Shown piece by piece: positions 53,241-62,951 of a DNA stretch of 64,000 nucleotides (the first letter of the stretch is position 1; each line of letters starts with the position of its first letter). Position numbers and translations under genes: made by a program. The stretch covers positions 310,001-374,000 of the forward strand of contig NZ_QKWN01000004.1 of NCBI RefSeq assembly GCF_007279655.1. The letters run 5' to 3'. The notes below the pieces were generated by a model, which was not told where the DNA came from, made no database searches, and saw only the letters and a list, made by a program, of their open reading frames with translations. The stretch comes from Robertkochia solimangrovi (GTDB lineage Bacteria; Bacteroidota; Bacteroidia; Flavobacteriales; Flavobacteriaceae).

Positions 53241-55172
53241 TCAATCAATAATCAGGAACTCAGAACGCCTGTTTTCGGCATTCTCCATTTCAGAACAGGG
53301 CTGATCATCGGCACAATCATTCAGCAACTTCGATTCACCATAGCCTTTGGCTTCCAGCCGATTTACAGCTATGCCTTTTGAAAGAAGATAATTCATGGTA
53401 GCAGTGGCGCGCTTCTCCGACAAGATCAGATTATAACGGCTACTCCCCTTACTGTCGGTATGTGAACCGATTTGAATTTTAAGATCCGGATAGGCCTCCA
53501 TAACTACTGCAATACCATCCAGAATCTCAGCAGATTTCTCATTGATGCTGTAACTGTCATTTTCAAAGAATATAGGTGCAAGCGACAGTGCTTCTGCCAA
53601 GTCTTCTCCGGCCTGTACCCGAATCACCTCCTTGTTCATAACAATGCTTAGAGAATCCTGTCCTACCACCAACTTTTCCACCGTTTCATAGCCTTCTAAT
53701 GCAACTTTCACAAAGTAAGTACGATCACATTCCGTATCGAATTTGTAGATTCCATTTTCCGCGTAGAATGGCAACATAATACTTTGATCATCCGGAAACC
53801 TCATATGTACCAACGGTTGCACTGTCGAGCTATCACCTATAGCAGCTACATTTAAAACGAAGGTCTGAAGACAAGTTGTATCGAGCGGTGATTTTTGGAT
53901 AAAGGAATAGATATCATCACTCCCCTTTCCCCCTTCCCGGTTGGATGCAAAATACCCGGAAACATTATTTTCATCGATCGAATAACAAAAATCATCTCCG
54001 GTACTGTTCACGGGCACACCCAGATTAAAAATCTTTTGATCAGGAATCATGTTCTCATCAAGTCCAACTGCAAAAACATCGAGCCCTCCTAATCCCGGTC
54101 TACCGTCTGTAGCGAAATAAAGTGTATTATCCGGAGCGATAAAAGGAAAAGTATCCTTTCCCTCCGTATTGATGCCAGGCCCCAAATTGACAGGCTCTCC
54201 AAAAGAACCATTTTCCTGAACGGATACATACCAGATATCCGACTCGCCATATCCTCCAGGTCGATCAGAGGCGAAGAAAAGATATTTTCCATCTTCACTC
54301 AGACTCGGATGTGCATTTGAAAAACCATCATCATTAATAGACAGATCTTCAGGTCTGGTCCAATTCCCTTTAGGATCTAAATGCGAACGTAGTATTCTCA
54401 ACTTGGTATATCCAAGACTATCTGTAACCTGCTTACCTTTTAAGAAATTATTACGAGTAAAATACAATTGCTTTCCATCTGTACTGACTGCCATAGTCGA
54501 TTCATGAAGTTCCGTATTCACACCTCCTGGTAATTTCGTATACCTATGATGAGAAACATCAATAAGCGAATTCGAAATGGTATAAATATCGAGAAATGGC
54601 TCATCATTCCAGTGATCTACAACGCCCCTGTATACTCCGGTATCCCTTGCTGAAGCGAACAGTAAATTCTCACCGGAAATTACCGGAGCGAAATCGGAAA
54701 AACGCGAATTGATCGCTAGGTTACAAACTTCATAGCGTCCGGACTGATGAAGGATACCTCTGAGATAATCACTTTCCTTATGAAAATTATAACTACGTCT
54801 ATCTATATCCACTTCTTGTTGAAAACGAAGCATCAGACTATCGGACCTGATATAGTCACCGGCTGATTTCAGCGTTTGTGCATACCGGTAATAATACTCC
54901 GCAGGCAGTTCAGTTCCAAGGCCAAAAAGATCTTCGTACCAGTGCATCGCAGTAATAAATTCTGCTCTGAAATAATAGGAATCGGCAAGTTTCATATAAT
55001 CTTCCGGAATAGCCTCCCCCTCGAGAATACGTTTCTCATAGAGAACCCCGGCTTTAATAAAATGATAGTCGTCGAACTTTTTTTCCGCTCTGTCGCGGGA
55101 AGGGTATGGCTGCTGACTTCTCATACTGAAAGAAAGCAACAATACTGCAATTATGATGATCCGGTGCCCCAT
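53241..55172 (-). CDS. PD40-repeat protein with C-terminal OmpA domain
   Basis: 643 residues. Signal peptide, a TPR-like N-terminal part (~25-130), several PD40/WD-type blades (SLSEDGKYLFFASDRPGGYGESDIW in parts: FFASDRPGGYGESDIW, LYFATDGRPGLGGLDVF), and a C-terminal OmpA domain (IQIGSHTDSKGSSRYNLILS, RLEAKGYGESKLLND, ENRRSEFLI) that binds peptidoglycan. This composition is common in Bacteroidota envelope and gliding-related proteins; the exact role is unknown. Convergent with the FGE-like gene. Confidence 0.9.
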   Translation of the reverse strand: MGHRIIIIAVLLLSFSMRSQQPYPSRDRAEKKFDDYHFIKAGVLYEKRILEGEAIPEDYMKLADSYYFRAEFITAMHWYEDLFGLGTELPAEYYYRYAQTLKSAGDYIRSDSLMLRFQQEVDIDRRSYNFHKESDYLRGILHQSGRYEVCNLAINSRFSDFAPVISGENLLFASARDTGVYRGVVDHWNDEPFLDIYTISNSLIDVSHHRYTKLPGGVNTELHESTMAVSTDGKQLYFTRNNFLKGKQVTDSLGYTKLRILRSHLDPKGNWTRPEDLSINDDGFSNAHPSLSEDGKYLFFASDRPGGYGESDIWYVSVQENGSFGEPVNLGPGINTEGKDTFPFIAPDNTLYFATDGRPGLGGLDVFAVGLDENMIPDQKIFNLGVPVNSTGDDFCYSIDENNVSGYFASNREGGKGSDDIYSFIQKSPLDTTCLQTFVLNVAAIGDSSTVQPLVHMRFPDDQSIMLPFYAENGIYKFDTECDRTYFVKVALEGYETVEKLVVGQDSLSIVMNKEVIRVQAGEDLAEALSLAPIFFENDSYSINEKSAEILDGIAVVMEAYPDLKIQIGSHTDSKGSSRYNLILSEKRATATMNYLLSKGIAVNRLEAKGYGESKLLNDCADDQPCSEMENAENRRSEFLIID

Positions 55173-55342
55173 ACCTTATATCCAATTGAAGTTGATAGTA
55201 AACCACTTAGAATTAGTGATGGATAAAATTAGAGGATAATTTCCTAATAAAATTGTGTTAAAAACGAATTAAATCGTAGTTGAACGAAAAATAAGACAAA
55301 ATGAAAGCAAAGGAAATTGATAAGGCTAAAACAAAGGTCTGT

Positions 55343-55612
55343 TCAATAAGATTCTATAAGAGAATCCTTTAGGTTTTCGAATGCGATCTTTATGATCGTT
55401 TCAATCTCCTCCATGGAAAGTATGATCTTATAATCTTCAAGATCATTGAGTTCCTGCAGGATCATCCGACAACACTCAAAAGACTTTTTCAGACTGGTTA
55501 GCTTCATTTCCTTCTCGAGGGCTGTACCCATAATAGGATTATTCAGGCAATCGCGCTCGAGGTTACGTAACATGGTGTTTTCACATACCTGGACGAATTT
55601 CCTTCTGCTCAT
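55343..55612 (-). CDS. Hypothetical 89-residue helical protein
   Basis: Short, mostly helical, with Cys residues at 10, 22, 47 and 48 and an ATG start (MSRRKFVQVCENTM). No signal or membrane segment. I do not recognise the family. It stands alone in the gap between the OmpA-type gene and the second glycan locus; the rest of 55613-55889 holds only the terminator noted below. Confidence 0.45.
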   Translation of the reverse strand: MSRRKFVQVCENTMLRNLERDCLNNPIMGTALEKEMKLTSLKKSFECCRMILQELNDLEDYKIILSMEEIETIIKIAFENLKDSLIESY

Positions 55613-55807
55613 ATATCAACGCTGTGGTAAAAATTTTCATAATGATCTTACAAAGTTAGAAAAACTGACCACTAATTATTATTCACCTATATCTTGTTAA
55701 ACTGATAAAAAATGAATTACATCGAATAAATCAATGCTTTGTACGAAGAATCTTAACACATATATGCACTTTTCTGAAAAAAGGCTTAGAAAGTAATACT
55801 ACCCTAC

Positions 55808-55843
55808 AAAAAAAGGGCTGCAGGAATAAATTCCCACAGCCCT
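55808..55843 (-). terminator. Terminator of the second PUL operon
   Basis: AGGGCTG / CAGCCCT outer stem with further inner pairing, and on the minus strand a T run follows. Located ~50 bp past the GH3 stop. Confidence 0.85.
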
Positions 55844-55889
55844 GGTAACTACTTAACATTATTGGTACAACCGTTAGGTATATATGTAA

Positions 55890-58214
55890 TTAATCAACAA
55901 CGGTTAATGTTTGTTTAAGATCCTTAATCATGATCTCAAAATCCCCAGCCTCCACAACAGATTTATTATCCCTTCCGATATAGGCCAGATCTGATACTTT
56001 GAGGTCGAACGTAACGGTTCTTTGCTCTCCCGGTGACAGAGACACCTTTTCAAACCTTCTCAAACGCTTTACATCCGGAGTAATTTGAGATGCATACAGG
56101 TCTGAAGTATAAAGTTCAACAACTTCCTTCCCTGCCATTTTTCCGGTATTCTTTACCGAAACACTCACGGAGATACTCCCATCACCGCCAACCTGAGATT
56201 TATCAATCTTCAGATCACTGTATTCAAAGGTCGTATAACTCAATCCGAACCCAAACGGGAATTGTGGGTTGAAATCTGCTTCATAGTTATAAACTCCTTC
56301 AGCCTTTTTCTGTTCTTCGGAAGGTTTATGGATATAAGGAATGGTCGCGTTTGGATATCTTGGATAAGTATAGGGTAATTTACCGGAAGGATTCACGTCC
56401 CCATAAAGAATATCCACGATTGCATCTCCTCCAAAGTTACCGGGCAAATATGCCTGAACGATCGCATCCATTTCACGTTCGAACTTACTGATCACTCTTG
56501 GACGGCCTTCATTCAGTACAAGAACTACCGGCTTACCAGTTGCAGCGATCTTCAAAGCGAGTTCTGTCTGCAGATCATTAATGTACAAATCATTGAGATC
56601 ACCCGGCTTCTCCGTATAGGTATTCTCCCCCAGACACAGGATCACTATATCCGATTTCTCAGCAGCCTTAACCGCCGCATCCATACGGTCTTCCTTTTGT
56701 TCATAATACTGCCCGCCATCAACATAGCTCACTCCTGGAACATAGGTCACATCCGATTTTCCGATTTTTTTCTGAACGGCTTCAAGAATGGTATTATAGC
56801 GCTCCGCAAATTCCGGAGTCTTCTCTCCCTGCCAGGAATAGGTCCAGGCCCCGTTTAACGTACGCATGGAATTAGCATTCGGACCAGTCACTAAAACCTT
56901 TACCCCTTTCTTTAAAGGCAAAATATCATTTTCATTCTTCAATAAGGTGATCGCTTCAGCGGCCATATCATATGAAGCTTTTTCAAAGGCTTTGCTTCCA
57001 AATTCCGGGTAATTCTTATAATTCGTCACCGGCACTTCAAATAGCCCTAATGCGATCTTAACTTTTAAGATTCGTCGCACAGCATCATCGATTCGAGATT
57101 CAGATACGCTTCCCTCCGTCACTAATTCCTTCAGATTATCGACAAAGACTTCGTACTGGTAAGGTACCATCGACATATCGATACCTGCATTGATCGCCAT
57201 TTTAATAGCTTCCTTATCGCTTTCAGCCACACGGTCACGGCGATGAAGATTTTCGATATCTGCCCAGTCTGTAACTACGAGTCCTTCAAAACCCAGTTCC
57301 TCCTTAAGCAGTTTCGTCAGTAGGTTATAATTCGCGTGCACAGGAATACCGTTGATAATACCTGAATTGATCATAATGGTATGAGATCCCGCTTCAATCG
57401 CTGCTTTGAAGGAAGGGAGATGATACTCACGCAATACATCTTCAGGAATATAGGAAGGTGTTCTGTCTTTCCCGGAAGTAACTGCATGATAGCCCAGAAA
57501 ATGCTTCATACAGGAAGCAAGGTGATTCGGATCAGCGATATTATTATCTTCACCTTCATAACCATCGATCATGGCTACGCCAAGTACCGAAGCAAGATAA
57601 GGGTCTTCACCAAAAGATTCCCACATTCTTGAAAAACGAGGGTCGATTCCAAGGTCAAGAACGGGGGAAAAGTTCCAAGAAATACCACTGGCTCGGGTTT
57701 CATAGGCTGTAATTTCCGCACCGCGTTTCACCATTTCTGGATTCCTTGCAGCCGCCTGGGCGATCTGTTGTGGAAACATGGTAGCGTCGGCGGTATAGGT
57801 AGCTCCGTGGATCATATCGACACCATATATGATCGGAATATTCAACCGGCTTTCTTTCGTATTTACCTCCGCGATCTCATTGATGACATCGAACCATTTT
57901 TGCCTTGGAAAGGCACGGTTATTGGCAGTATTCAGGAAGGAACCCACATGGTATTCACTGATCGCCTTTTTCAACAGGGCAGGATCCAGCGAAAATGGCT
58001 CAAAACTGGAATAGCGGTTATCGCCTTTTCCGATAACATCCAGTGTCACCTGCGTCATTTGCCCCACTTTCTCCTCCATGGTCATCTTTGAGAGGATCTC
58101 CTCCGCCTTAGCGGCTATTTCCGCCTTACTCATCGGCTTTGTTTCCTGTGCCGTCAACGTTTTCAAAGAAAACATGACCATCACTACAGCCAGAAATTTC
58201 GCGTAATGTTTCAT
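55890..58214 (-). CDS. GH3 family beta-glucosidase (BglX-like)
   Basis: 774 residues from the ATG at 58214 (MKHYAKFLAVVMVMF), with signal peptide ending LTAQ; the longer frame is spurious. The GH3 N-terminal barrel carries the nucleophile segment LVVTDWADIE (Asp in VTDW). GH3-C and Fn3-like domains follow (LPGNFGGDAIVDILYGDVNPSGKLPYTYPRYP in parts: GDVNPSGKLPYTYP; FPFGFGLSYTTFEYSDL). Removes terminal beta-linked glucose from oligosaccharides. Last gene of the operon, 10 bp after the GH30; it would finish degradation in the periplasm. Confidence 0.93.
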   Translation of the reverse strand: MKHYAKFLAVVMVMFSLKTLTAQETKPMSKAEIAAKAEEILSKMTMEEKVGQMTQVTLDVIGKGDNRYSSFEPFSLDPALLKKAISEYHVGSFLNTANNRAFPRQKWFDVINEIAEVNTKESRLNIPIIYGVDMIHGATYTADATMFPQQIAQAAARNPEMVKRGAEITAYETRASGISWNFSPVLDLGIDPRFSRMWESFGEDPYLASVLGVAMIDGYEGEDNNIADPNHLASCMKHFLGYHAVTSGKDRTPSYIPEDVLREYHLPSFKAAIEAGSHTIMINSGIINGIPVHANYNLLTKLLKEELGFEGLVVTDWADIENLHRRDRVAESDKEAIKMAINAGIDMSMVPYQYEVFVDNLKELVTEGSVSESRIDDAVRRILKVKIALGLFEVPVTNYKNYPEFGSKAFEKASYDMAAEAITLLKNENDILPLKKGVKVLVTGPNANSMRTLNGAWTYSWQGEKTPEFAERYNTILEAVQKKIGKSDVTYVPGVSYVDGGQYYEQKEDRMDAAVKAAEKSDIVILCLGENTYTEKPGDLNDLYINDLQTELALKIAATGKPVVLVLNEGRPRVISKFEREMDAIVQAYLPGNFGGDAIVDILYGDVNPSGKLPYTYPRYPNATIPYIHKPSEEQKKAEGVYNYEADFNPQFPFGFGLSYTTFEYSDLKIDKSQVGGDGSISVSVSVKNTGKMAGKEVVELYTSDLYASQITPDVKRLRRFEKVSLSPGEQRTVTFDLKVSDLAYIGRDNKSVVEAGDFEIMIKDLKQTLTVVD

Positions 58215-58224
58215 TTTTAAAAAT

Positions 58225-59625
58225 TTAGATAATAAGCGTTGCCACTGCTCCGGCAACGAGGTTTAGTTGATAGTTTTCATTATTTATATGCACCGATACG
58301 TCCGTATCAGCCGTATTAGTGTTCTGTAAAATAACCACGATCTTTCCTCCAGGAGTGCGATAAGCAACATCGATCACCCCTTTATCATCGTTCGAACCTA
58401 TCCTAACAGATCCGGGTCTGACAAACTTTGAAGCATGTCCGATGATATAATAAGCCGGATTTCGGACAACCTCATCTCCAGTGATCGTAATAGCGCCTAA
58501 ACAGCGGTCACATCCCCCCCTGTCCGTATGCGGCTCCTGGTGTTCGTCGGCCGCAAGATTCCATTCCAATACAGTTCTCGCCCAGTTTTTTGGAGCGCCG
58601 ATAATAAGGTTCTCAGTATGCCAGGCCATTTCCTTGGCAAAATCTCCGGGTGCACCTACCCATTGCTCTGTAAAGTAAAGATTTTTGTCCGGATATGCCT
58701 CATGAACCTTGCTTAGGGCTGATATTTCCCCGCCGTATAAATGAAAAGCTGAACCATCCACGAATTTTGATGCAGCAGAATCGGCAAGAATAGTCATCGG
58801 ATATTCAGGTTTATCACAATTGTGATCATAGACGATGATCTTGGTATTGATCCCGTTTTTTTCAAATTCAGGTCCAAGATAACCTTTGATGAAATCAGCC
58901 TGATCGGTTGCAGTCATATACATACTCGGATTATTTCCGGGATGTAAGGGTTCATTCTGAATGGTAACAGCATCGATGATGATCCCCGCTTCCGCCATGC
59001 CCTGGATATATTTCACGAAATATTTTGCATAAACCGCATAAGCTTCCTTTTTCAGACTTCCCCCACGAGTATCTCCGTTATCCTTCATCCATACCGGAGC
59101 AGACCATGGAGATCCAAGGATCTTTATGTCAGGATTGATCTTTAAAATTTCCTTCAGTACCGGTATCAGGTATAATGTGTCATATGACATACTGAATCGT
59201 TCTAATTCCGGATCGGCCTCCCCTGTAGCAAGATCGTTATATGACCAGGTTTTTTCATCAAGATCCGACGCTCCAATACTCAATCGCAGATAACTGACAC
59301 CAATACCTTTTCCATCGGTGTCAAACAGTTCATTGAGGATCCAGCTTCGTGCGTCCTTACTCATCTTAGCCAAATGTAGCGCGCTTCCTCCGGTAAGTGT
59401 ATAACCGAAACCATCCATTTCCTGGAAGGTCATACTACTGTCAATTCTGATCTCTGCGGCATTTTCCGATGGTCCTTCTGAAGACGCTGTGATCTTGTGG
59501 GGAATAAGTAATGAATTTTTATCAAGGGTGGTCAGCCAGTAAGCTGCGGTACTTTCCTTCTCTTCAACACACCCCGTTAACAATATTGCCAAAAATCCGG
59601 CAATAACATGAATAGTTCTGATCAT
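58225..59625 (-). CDS. GH30 glycosidase lipoprotein (copy A)
   Basis: 466 residues. Lipoprotein signal ends FLAILLTGC. GH30 barrel motifs: MDGFGYTLTGGSALH, LRLSIGASDL, GSPWSAPVWMKDNG, acid/base Glu225 in TIQNEPLH, nucleophile Glu320 in LYFTEQW; a C-terminal beta-sandwich follows. Its core (residues 71-320) aligns without gaps to copy B at 61400, 159 of 250 identical by hand count. GH30 subgroups of this type include beta-1,6-glucanases and beta-glucosidases. Starts 9 bp after the GH5 stop. Confidence 0.92.
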   Translation of the reverse strand: MIRTIHVIAGFLAILLTGCVEEKESTAAYWLTTLDKNSLLIPHKITASSEGPSENAAEIRIDSSMTFQEMDGFGYTLTGGSALHLAKMSKDARSWILNELFDTDGKGIGVSYLRLSIGASDLDEKTWSYNDLATGEADPELERFSMSYDTLYLIPVLKEILKINPDIKILGSPWSAPVWMKDNGDTRGGSLKKEAYAVYAKYFVKYIQGMAEAGIIIDAVTIQNEPLHPGNNPSMYMTATDQADFIKGYLGPEFEKNGINTKIIVYDHNCDKPEYPMTILADSAASKFVDGSAFHLYGGEISALSKVHEAYPDKNLYFTEQWVGAPGDFAKEMAWHTENLIIGAPKNWARTVLEWNLAADEHQEPHTDRGGCDRCLGAITITGDEVVRNPAYYIIGHASKFVRPGSVRIGSNDDKGVIDVAYRTPGGKIVVILQNTNTADTDVSVHINNENYQLNLVAGAVATLII

Positions 59626-59634
59626 CTTCTTCTC

Positions 59635-61374
59635 TTAAGGTCTTTTCAGCGTTATTTCTTTTAATTTACTGTTCCCATTATCAAAATAGATTCGTAGTGG
59701 CAGCAACCCTTTCTTTAATTCCAGAGTTCCCAGATCAAGGTTTTTCCATTGTCCGAAAGTATCCGGTACAGTCGCCGAAACCGACTGATCGGCTGCCGTG
59801 ATCCTGAGGTTTGTCTTCTCAGCGGTCTGAAGTAATGCAGCCAATGCATACATTCCATCCTCCTTTACTTCCACAGTATATTGCAGCCACTCACCTGTTA
59901 CGATATCCGCTGTGTAATAACCATCGGAATCCGCATAGATATCTACACCATCGTTTCGGTAGGCTCTTCCATTATTCCATTGAGTTCTATCTTTACCGGT
60001 AGAAACATGATAGTTGGCCGCATCCGTATCGAAATAAGCCTCCCCCATTCTTCCAAGGTCGTAATCAACCGCAGCAATTACCAGTGAATTGGCTAATACA
60101 TGCTTTTTGAAAGGACGGGTTTCTGTAGTATGCGGTTGACGAATCATTGCATCGATCACATCATAATGAATGATATTATTCTCGAATCTTGTATTTTCAG
60201 CCAGTTGCATGATCGCCGAAAAGGCAACTTCCGGATCTGGTTTTGAGACATTCCCACGCCAGTATTCCAGGATATTCTCATATCCGGGATTTACTTTTAC
60301 TTCCAAAGGATTATTTGAACCCAATTTTTTAAGGGGCCACCAACACCAACCGATATTATTGGTTTCCATAAGGGTTATTGCCTGTTGAAACCAGACATTA
60401 GAATTTTCTCCCGATTCTCCGAGCCATATCGGTGTATTATATTTTTTTCGCATATCCAGTACCGCCTCTATGGATCCTTCATCATTATAATTCCAGTACT
60501 TATGGAAACTGATCACCATATTATCATCCCAAGGCGGCATGACTCCGGCATAATTATTTCCCCAGCCATTTCCTTCAATAATGACGATGTGAGTTTTATC
60601 CTCTTTACGGATCGCTTCCGTAATCTCCATCATTAATTTTCTAAGCGGTGTATTATCTTTTTCTGCGACCCCATTCTTAAGTACCCCTTCGAGGGTACCA
60701 TCATCAGTGAATGCCCAATTCGGTTCATTGATAATATCATAAGCACCGATCCAGGGTTCCGTGCTATATCGCTTTGCCAACTTCTGCCAAAGCGCAATAA
60801 GTTTCTGCTGATTTTCTTTGCTTTCCCATAATGAAGGCTTCGAAGGATCCCTGTCTGAAATATTGAGGTCATGCCCTTGTCCGCCAGGGGTTGCATGCAT
60901 ATCCAGGATCAGGTACATTTCGTTTTCGGCACACCATTTCAATAATTCGTCGGTCATAAGGAAACCAGTTTCAAACCATGTATTCTCTCCCTTTACGGGT
61001 TCCTTTTCCACGGGTGGAGTGAACAGATTGTAATGCATGGGTAACCTGATAGAATTGAATCCCCACTTCTTTAAGGAATCAACATCGATCTTCCGGGTAT
61101 GATTAGCTAACCAGGCTTTATAGAATTCTTTGGTCTTCTCTGTCCCTACGAGACTGATCAGGCTATCCCGGTAAATATATTGCTGACCTGAAAATGGCAC
61201 CCGGAGCATATAACCTTCCTGAAGCATATGACCTCCAAGTCCGATTCCTCTTAAAACTATATTTTCCCCGGATGAATTGACGATTTTTTCTCCATTTGTT
61301 CTGAGAAAACCTTGTGCATTTCCCAGCGAAATGGATAGGATCATGATCATTCCGGTTAAAAGTATTTTTTTCAT
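59635..61374 (-). CDS. GH5 family hydrolase with C-terminal CBM6-like domain
   Basis: 579 residues from the ATG at 61374 (MKKILLTGMIMILSISLGNAQ, signal peptide); the upstream extension lacks a signal. GH5 barrel ~25-365 with acid/base Glu217 in DIINEPNW and nucleophile Glu320 in IWLGESGEN; FNSIRLPMHY is the family strand. The C-terminal ~140 residues look like CBM6 (YFDTDAANYHVSTGKDRTQW, GEWLQYTVEVKEDGMYAL). Endo- or exo-beta-glucanase is likely; linkage not determinable. Sits between the two GH30 genes in one operon. Confidence 0.9.
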   Translation of the reverse strand: MKKILLTGMIMILSISLGNAQGFLRTNGEKIVNSSGENIVLRGIGLGGHMLQEGYMLRVPFSGQQYIYRDSLISLVGTEKTKEFYKAWLANHTRKIDVDSLKKWGFNSIRLPMHYNLFTPPVEKEPVKGENTWFETGFLMTDELLKWCAENEMYLILDMHATPGGQGHDLNISDRDPSKPSLWESKENQQKLIALWQKLAKRYSTEPWIGAYDIINEPNWAFTDDGTLEGVLKNGVAEKDNTPLRKLMMEITEAIRKEDKTHIVIIEGNGWGNNYAGVMPPWDDNMVISFHKYWNYNDEGSIEAVLDMRKKYNTPIWLGESGENSNVWFQQAITLMETNNIGWCWWPLKKLGSNNPLEVKVNPGYENILEYWRGNVSKPDPEVAFSAIMQLAENTRFENNIIHYDVIDAMIRQPHTTETRPFKKHVLANSLVIAAVDYDLGRMGEAYFDTDAANYHVSTGKDRTQWNNGRAYRNDGVDIYADSDGYYTADIVTGEWLQYTVEVKEDGMYALAALLQTAEKTNLRITAADQSVSATVPDTFGQWKNLDLGTLELKKGLLPLRIYFDNGNSKLKEITLKRP

Positions 61375-61399
61375 AATATCTGATTTTAATGGCATAGAT

Positions 61400-62851
61400 C
61401 TATTCCCAAACGTAAGTACCAACACTACCTGCATCGAGCGCAGTAGTGAACCACTTACCTTTCATCTTTACATTAAACTTTTTTCCAATTGTCCCATTGT
61501 TGAGGACGACAAGTACGGTCTTACCTTCAGGTGTTTTAAAGGCAACATTGGAAAGATCTCCCGGTATATTGGATGCGATCCTGATGGAACCGGAAGGCAC
61601 AAAAGCGGATGCATGGGCAATGATATAATAACTAACGTTGCGGGTTATATTACCAGCACCATCAATTGTCAAGGCGCCTTTACAAACCGTACACCCTCCT
61701 TCGGTATGAGGACCAAAACCTGCATTACTTGCGAGATTCCATTCCAGTGCATTTCTACTCCAGTTTCGCATAGACCCAATGATGATATTTTTTAAATGCC
61801 ATTTTAGATCGCCACCAAAATCACCATCTGAGGGAGTATATTGTTCTGTAAAATACAAATGTTTATCCGGAAATGCATTATGCACGGTACTCAATGCTGA
61901 GATATCTCCAGCATAAAGATGAAATGCCGATCCGTCTATATAAGCATTGGCTTCAGGATCGGAGAGCACTTCGATCGGATAGGAGTAATTATCACAGTTA
62001 TGATCCCAGACGATGATCTTAGTCTGGAGACCAGCTGCCTCAAAAGCAGGCCCAAGATGGGTACCAACAAAAGTTGCCTGCTCAGCCGCCGTCATATACA
62101 TACTGGGATTATTTCCATCATGGAGTGGTTCATTCTGAACCGTGACTGCTTCAACGGTAATACCCTGTTCTGCCATCGACTGTATATATTTTACAAAATA
62201 GGAAGCATAGACCCCGAAATAAACCTCCTGTAAACTGCCTCCAATAAAACTATTATTGTCTTTCATCCAAACCGGCGCACTCCAGGGAGAACCCAGAATA
62301 TGAAGATCAGGATTGATTTCAAGAATTTCCTTTAAAACCGGAATCACAGTTTCTGTATCCGGCTCAAGACTGAAATCCTCAAGATCCGGATCGGTTTGCC
62401 CTTCGGGCATATCATTATAGGTAAACGGGACGTCATTCAGATCGGATGCCCCGATACTGATTCTAAGATAACTGACACCGATAGCGCCATTATCCATTCC
62501 AAAAAGTTCTTCGAGCAATACTTTGCGTTCCGCTTCGGGAAGCGACAATAGTACCTTTGCACTACCTCCGGTCAATGTATATCCAAAACCATCCACTTCC
62601 TGGTATTCGGAATTCGCATTGATCTCGATATCCGGATTGATATTGGGTGTGGTTCCAAATGCAAGAATATCATCCTGCTTCATGAATTTAACACTCCCGT
62701 TTTCTTTGGTCAGGTAAAAATCCACTTCATTTTCAAGTACGGGTGGTGCAGGTGGATCTACCGGCACCGGATCATCATCCGGAGTTGAGGAGGAACATCC
62801 CAGGCTTAGCGCAATAATCACAGTGCTGAGAACAATCTGGTATATCTTCAT
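61400..62851 (-). CDS. GH30 glycosidase lipoprotein (copy B)
   Basis: 483 residues from the ATG at 62851 (MKIYQIVLSTVIIALSLGC, lipobox); a TTG at 62863 lies further upstream. Has a Pro-rich linker (DDDPVPVDPPAPPVL), then the GH30 barrel with DGFGYTLTGGSAKVL, ISIGASDL, GSPWSAPVWMKDN, acid/base Glu241 in TVQNEPLH and nucleophile Glu336 in LYFTEQ. The paired Cys motif GGCTVCKGALTI is also present in copy A (GGCDRCLGAITI). Begins downstream of a hairpin at 62902-62931 that follows the binding-protein gene. Confidence 0.92.
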   Translation of the reverse strand: MKIYQIVLSTVIIALSLGCSSSTPDDDPVPVDPPAPPVLENEVDFYLTKENGSVKFMKQDDILAFGTTPNINPDIEINANSEYQEVDGFGYTLTGGSAKVLLSLPEAERKVLLEELFGMDNGAIGVSYLRISIGASDLNDVPFTYNDMPEGQTDPDLEDFSLEPDTETVIPVLKEILEINPDLHILGSPWSAPVWMKDNNSFIGGSLQEVYFGVYASYFVKYIQSMAEQGITVEAVTVQNEPLHDGNNPSMYMTAAEQATFVGTHLGPAFEAAGLQTKIIVWDHNCDNYSYPIEVLSDPEANAYIDGSAFHLYAGDISALSTVHNAFPDKHLYFTEQYTPSDGDFGGDLKWHLKNIIIGSMRNWSRNALEWNLASNAGFGPHTEGGCTVCKGALTIDGAGNITRNVSYYIIAHASAFVPSGSIRIASNIPGDLSNVAFKTPEGKTVLVVLNNGTIGKKFNVKMKGKWFTTALDAGSVGTYVWE

Positions 62852-62901
62852 TTTTAATTTCAATTGGAATGAATTTCCCCTTGCAGGGGTTAAAATAATG
62901 T

Positions 62902-62931
62902 AAAGCCCGCCCTTTAAGTCGGACGGGCTTT
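62902..62931 (-). terminator. Hairpin between binding-protein and GH30 genes
   Basis: AAAGCCCG / CGGGCTTT stem with extra inner G-C pairs. On the minus strand only ACATTATTTT follows, so it is a weak terminator or attenuator that may set a lower level of enzyme genes than of SusCD and binding protein. Confidence 0.6.
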
Positions 62932-62951
62932 AAAAACTAGCTAACATATAA

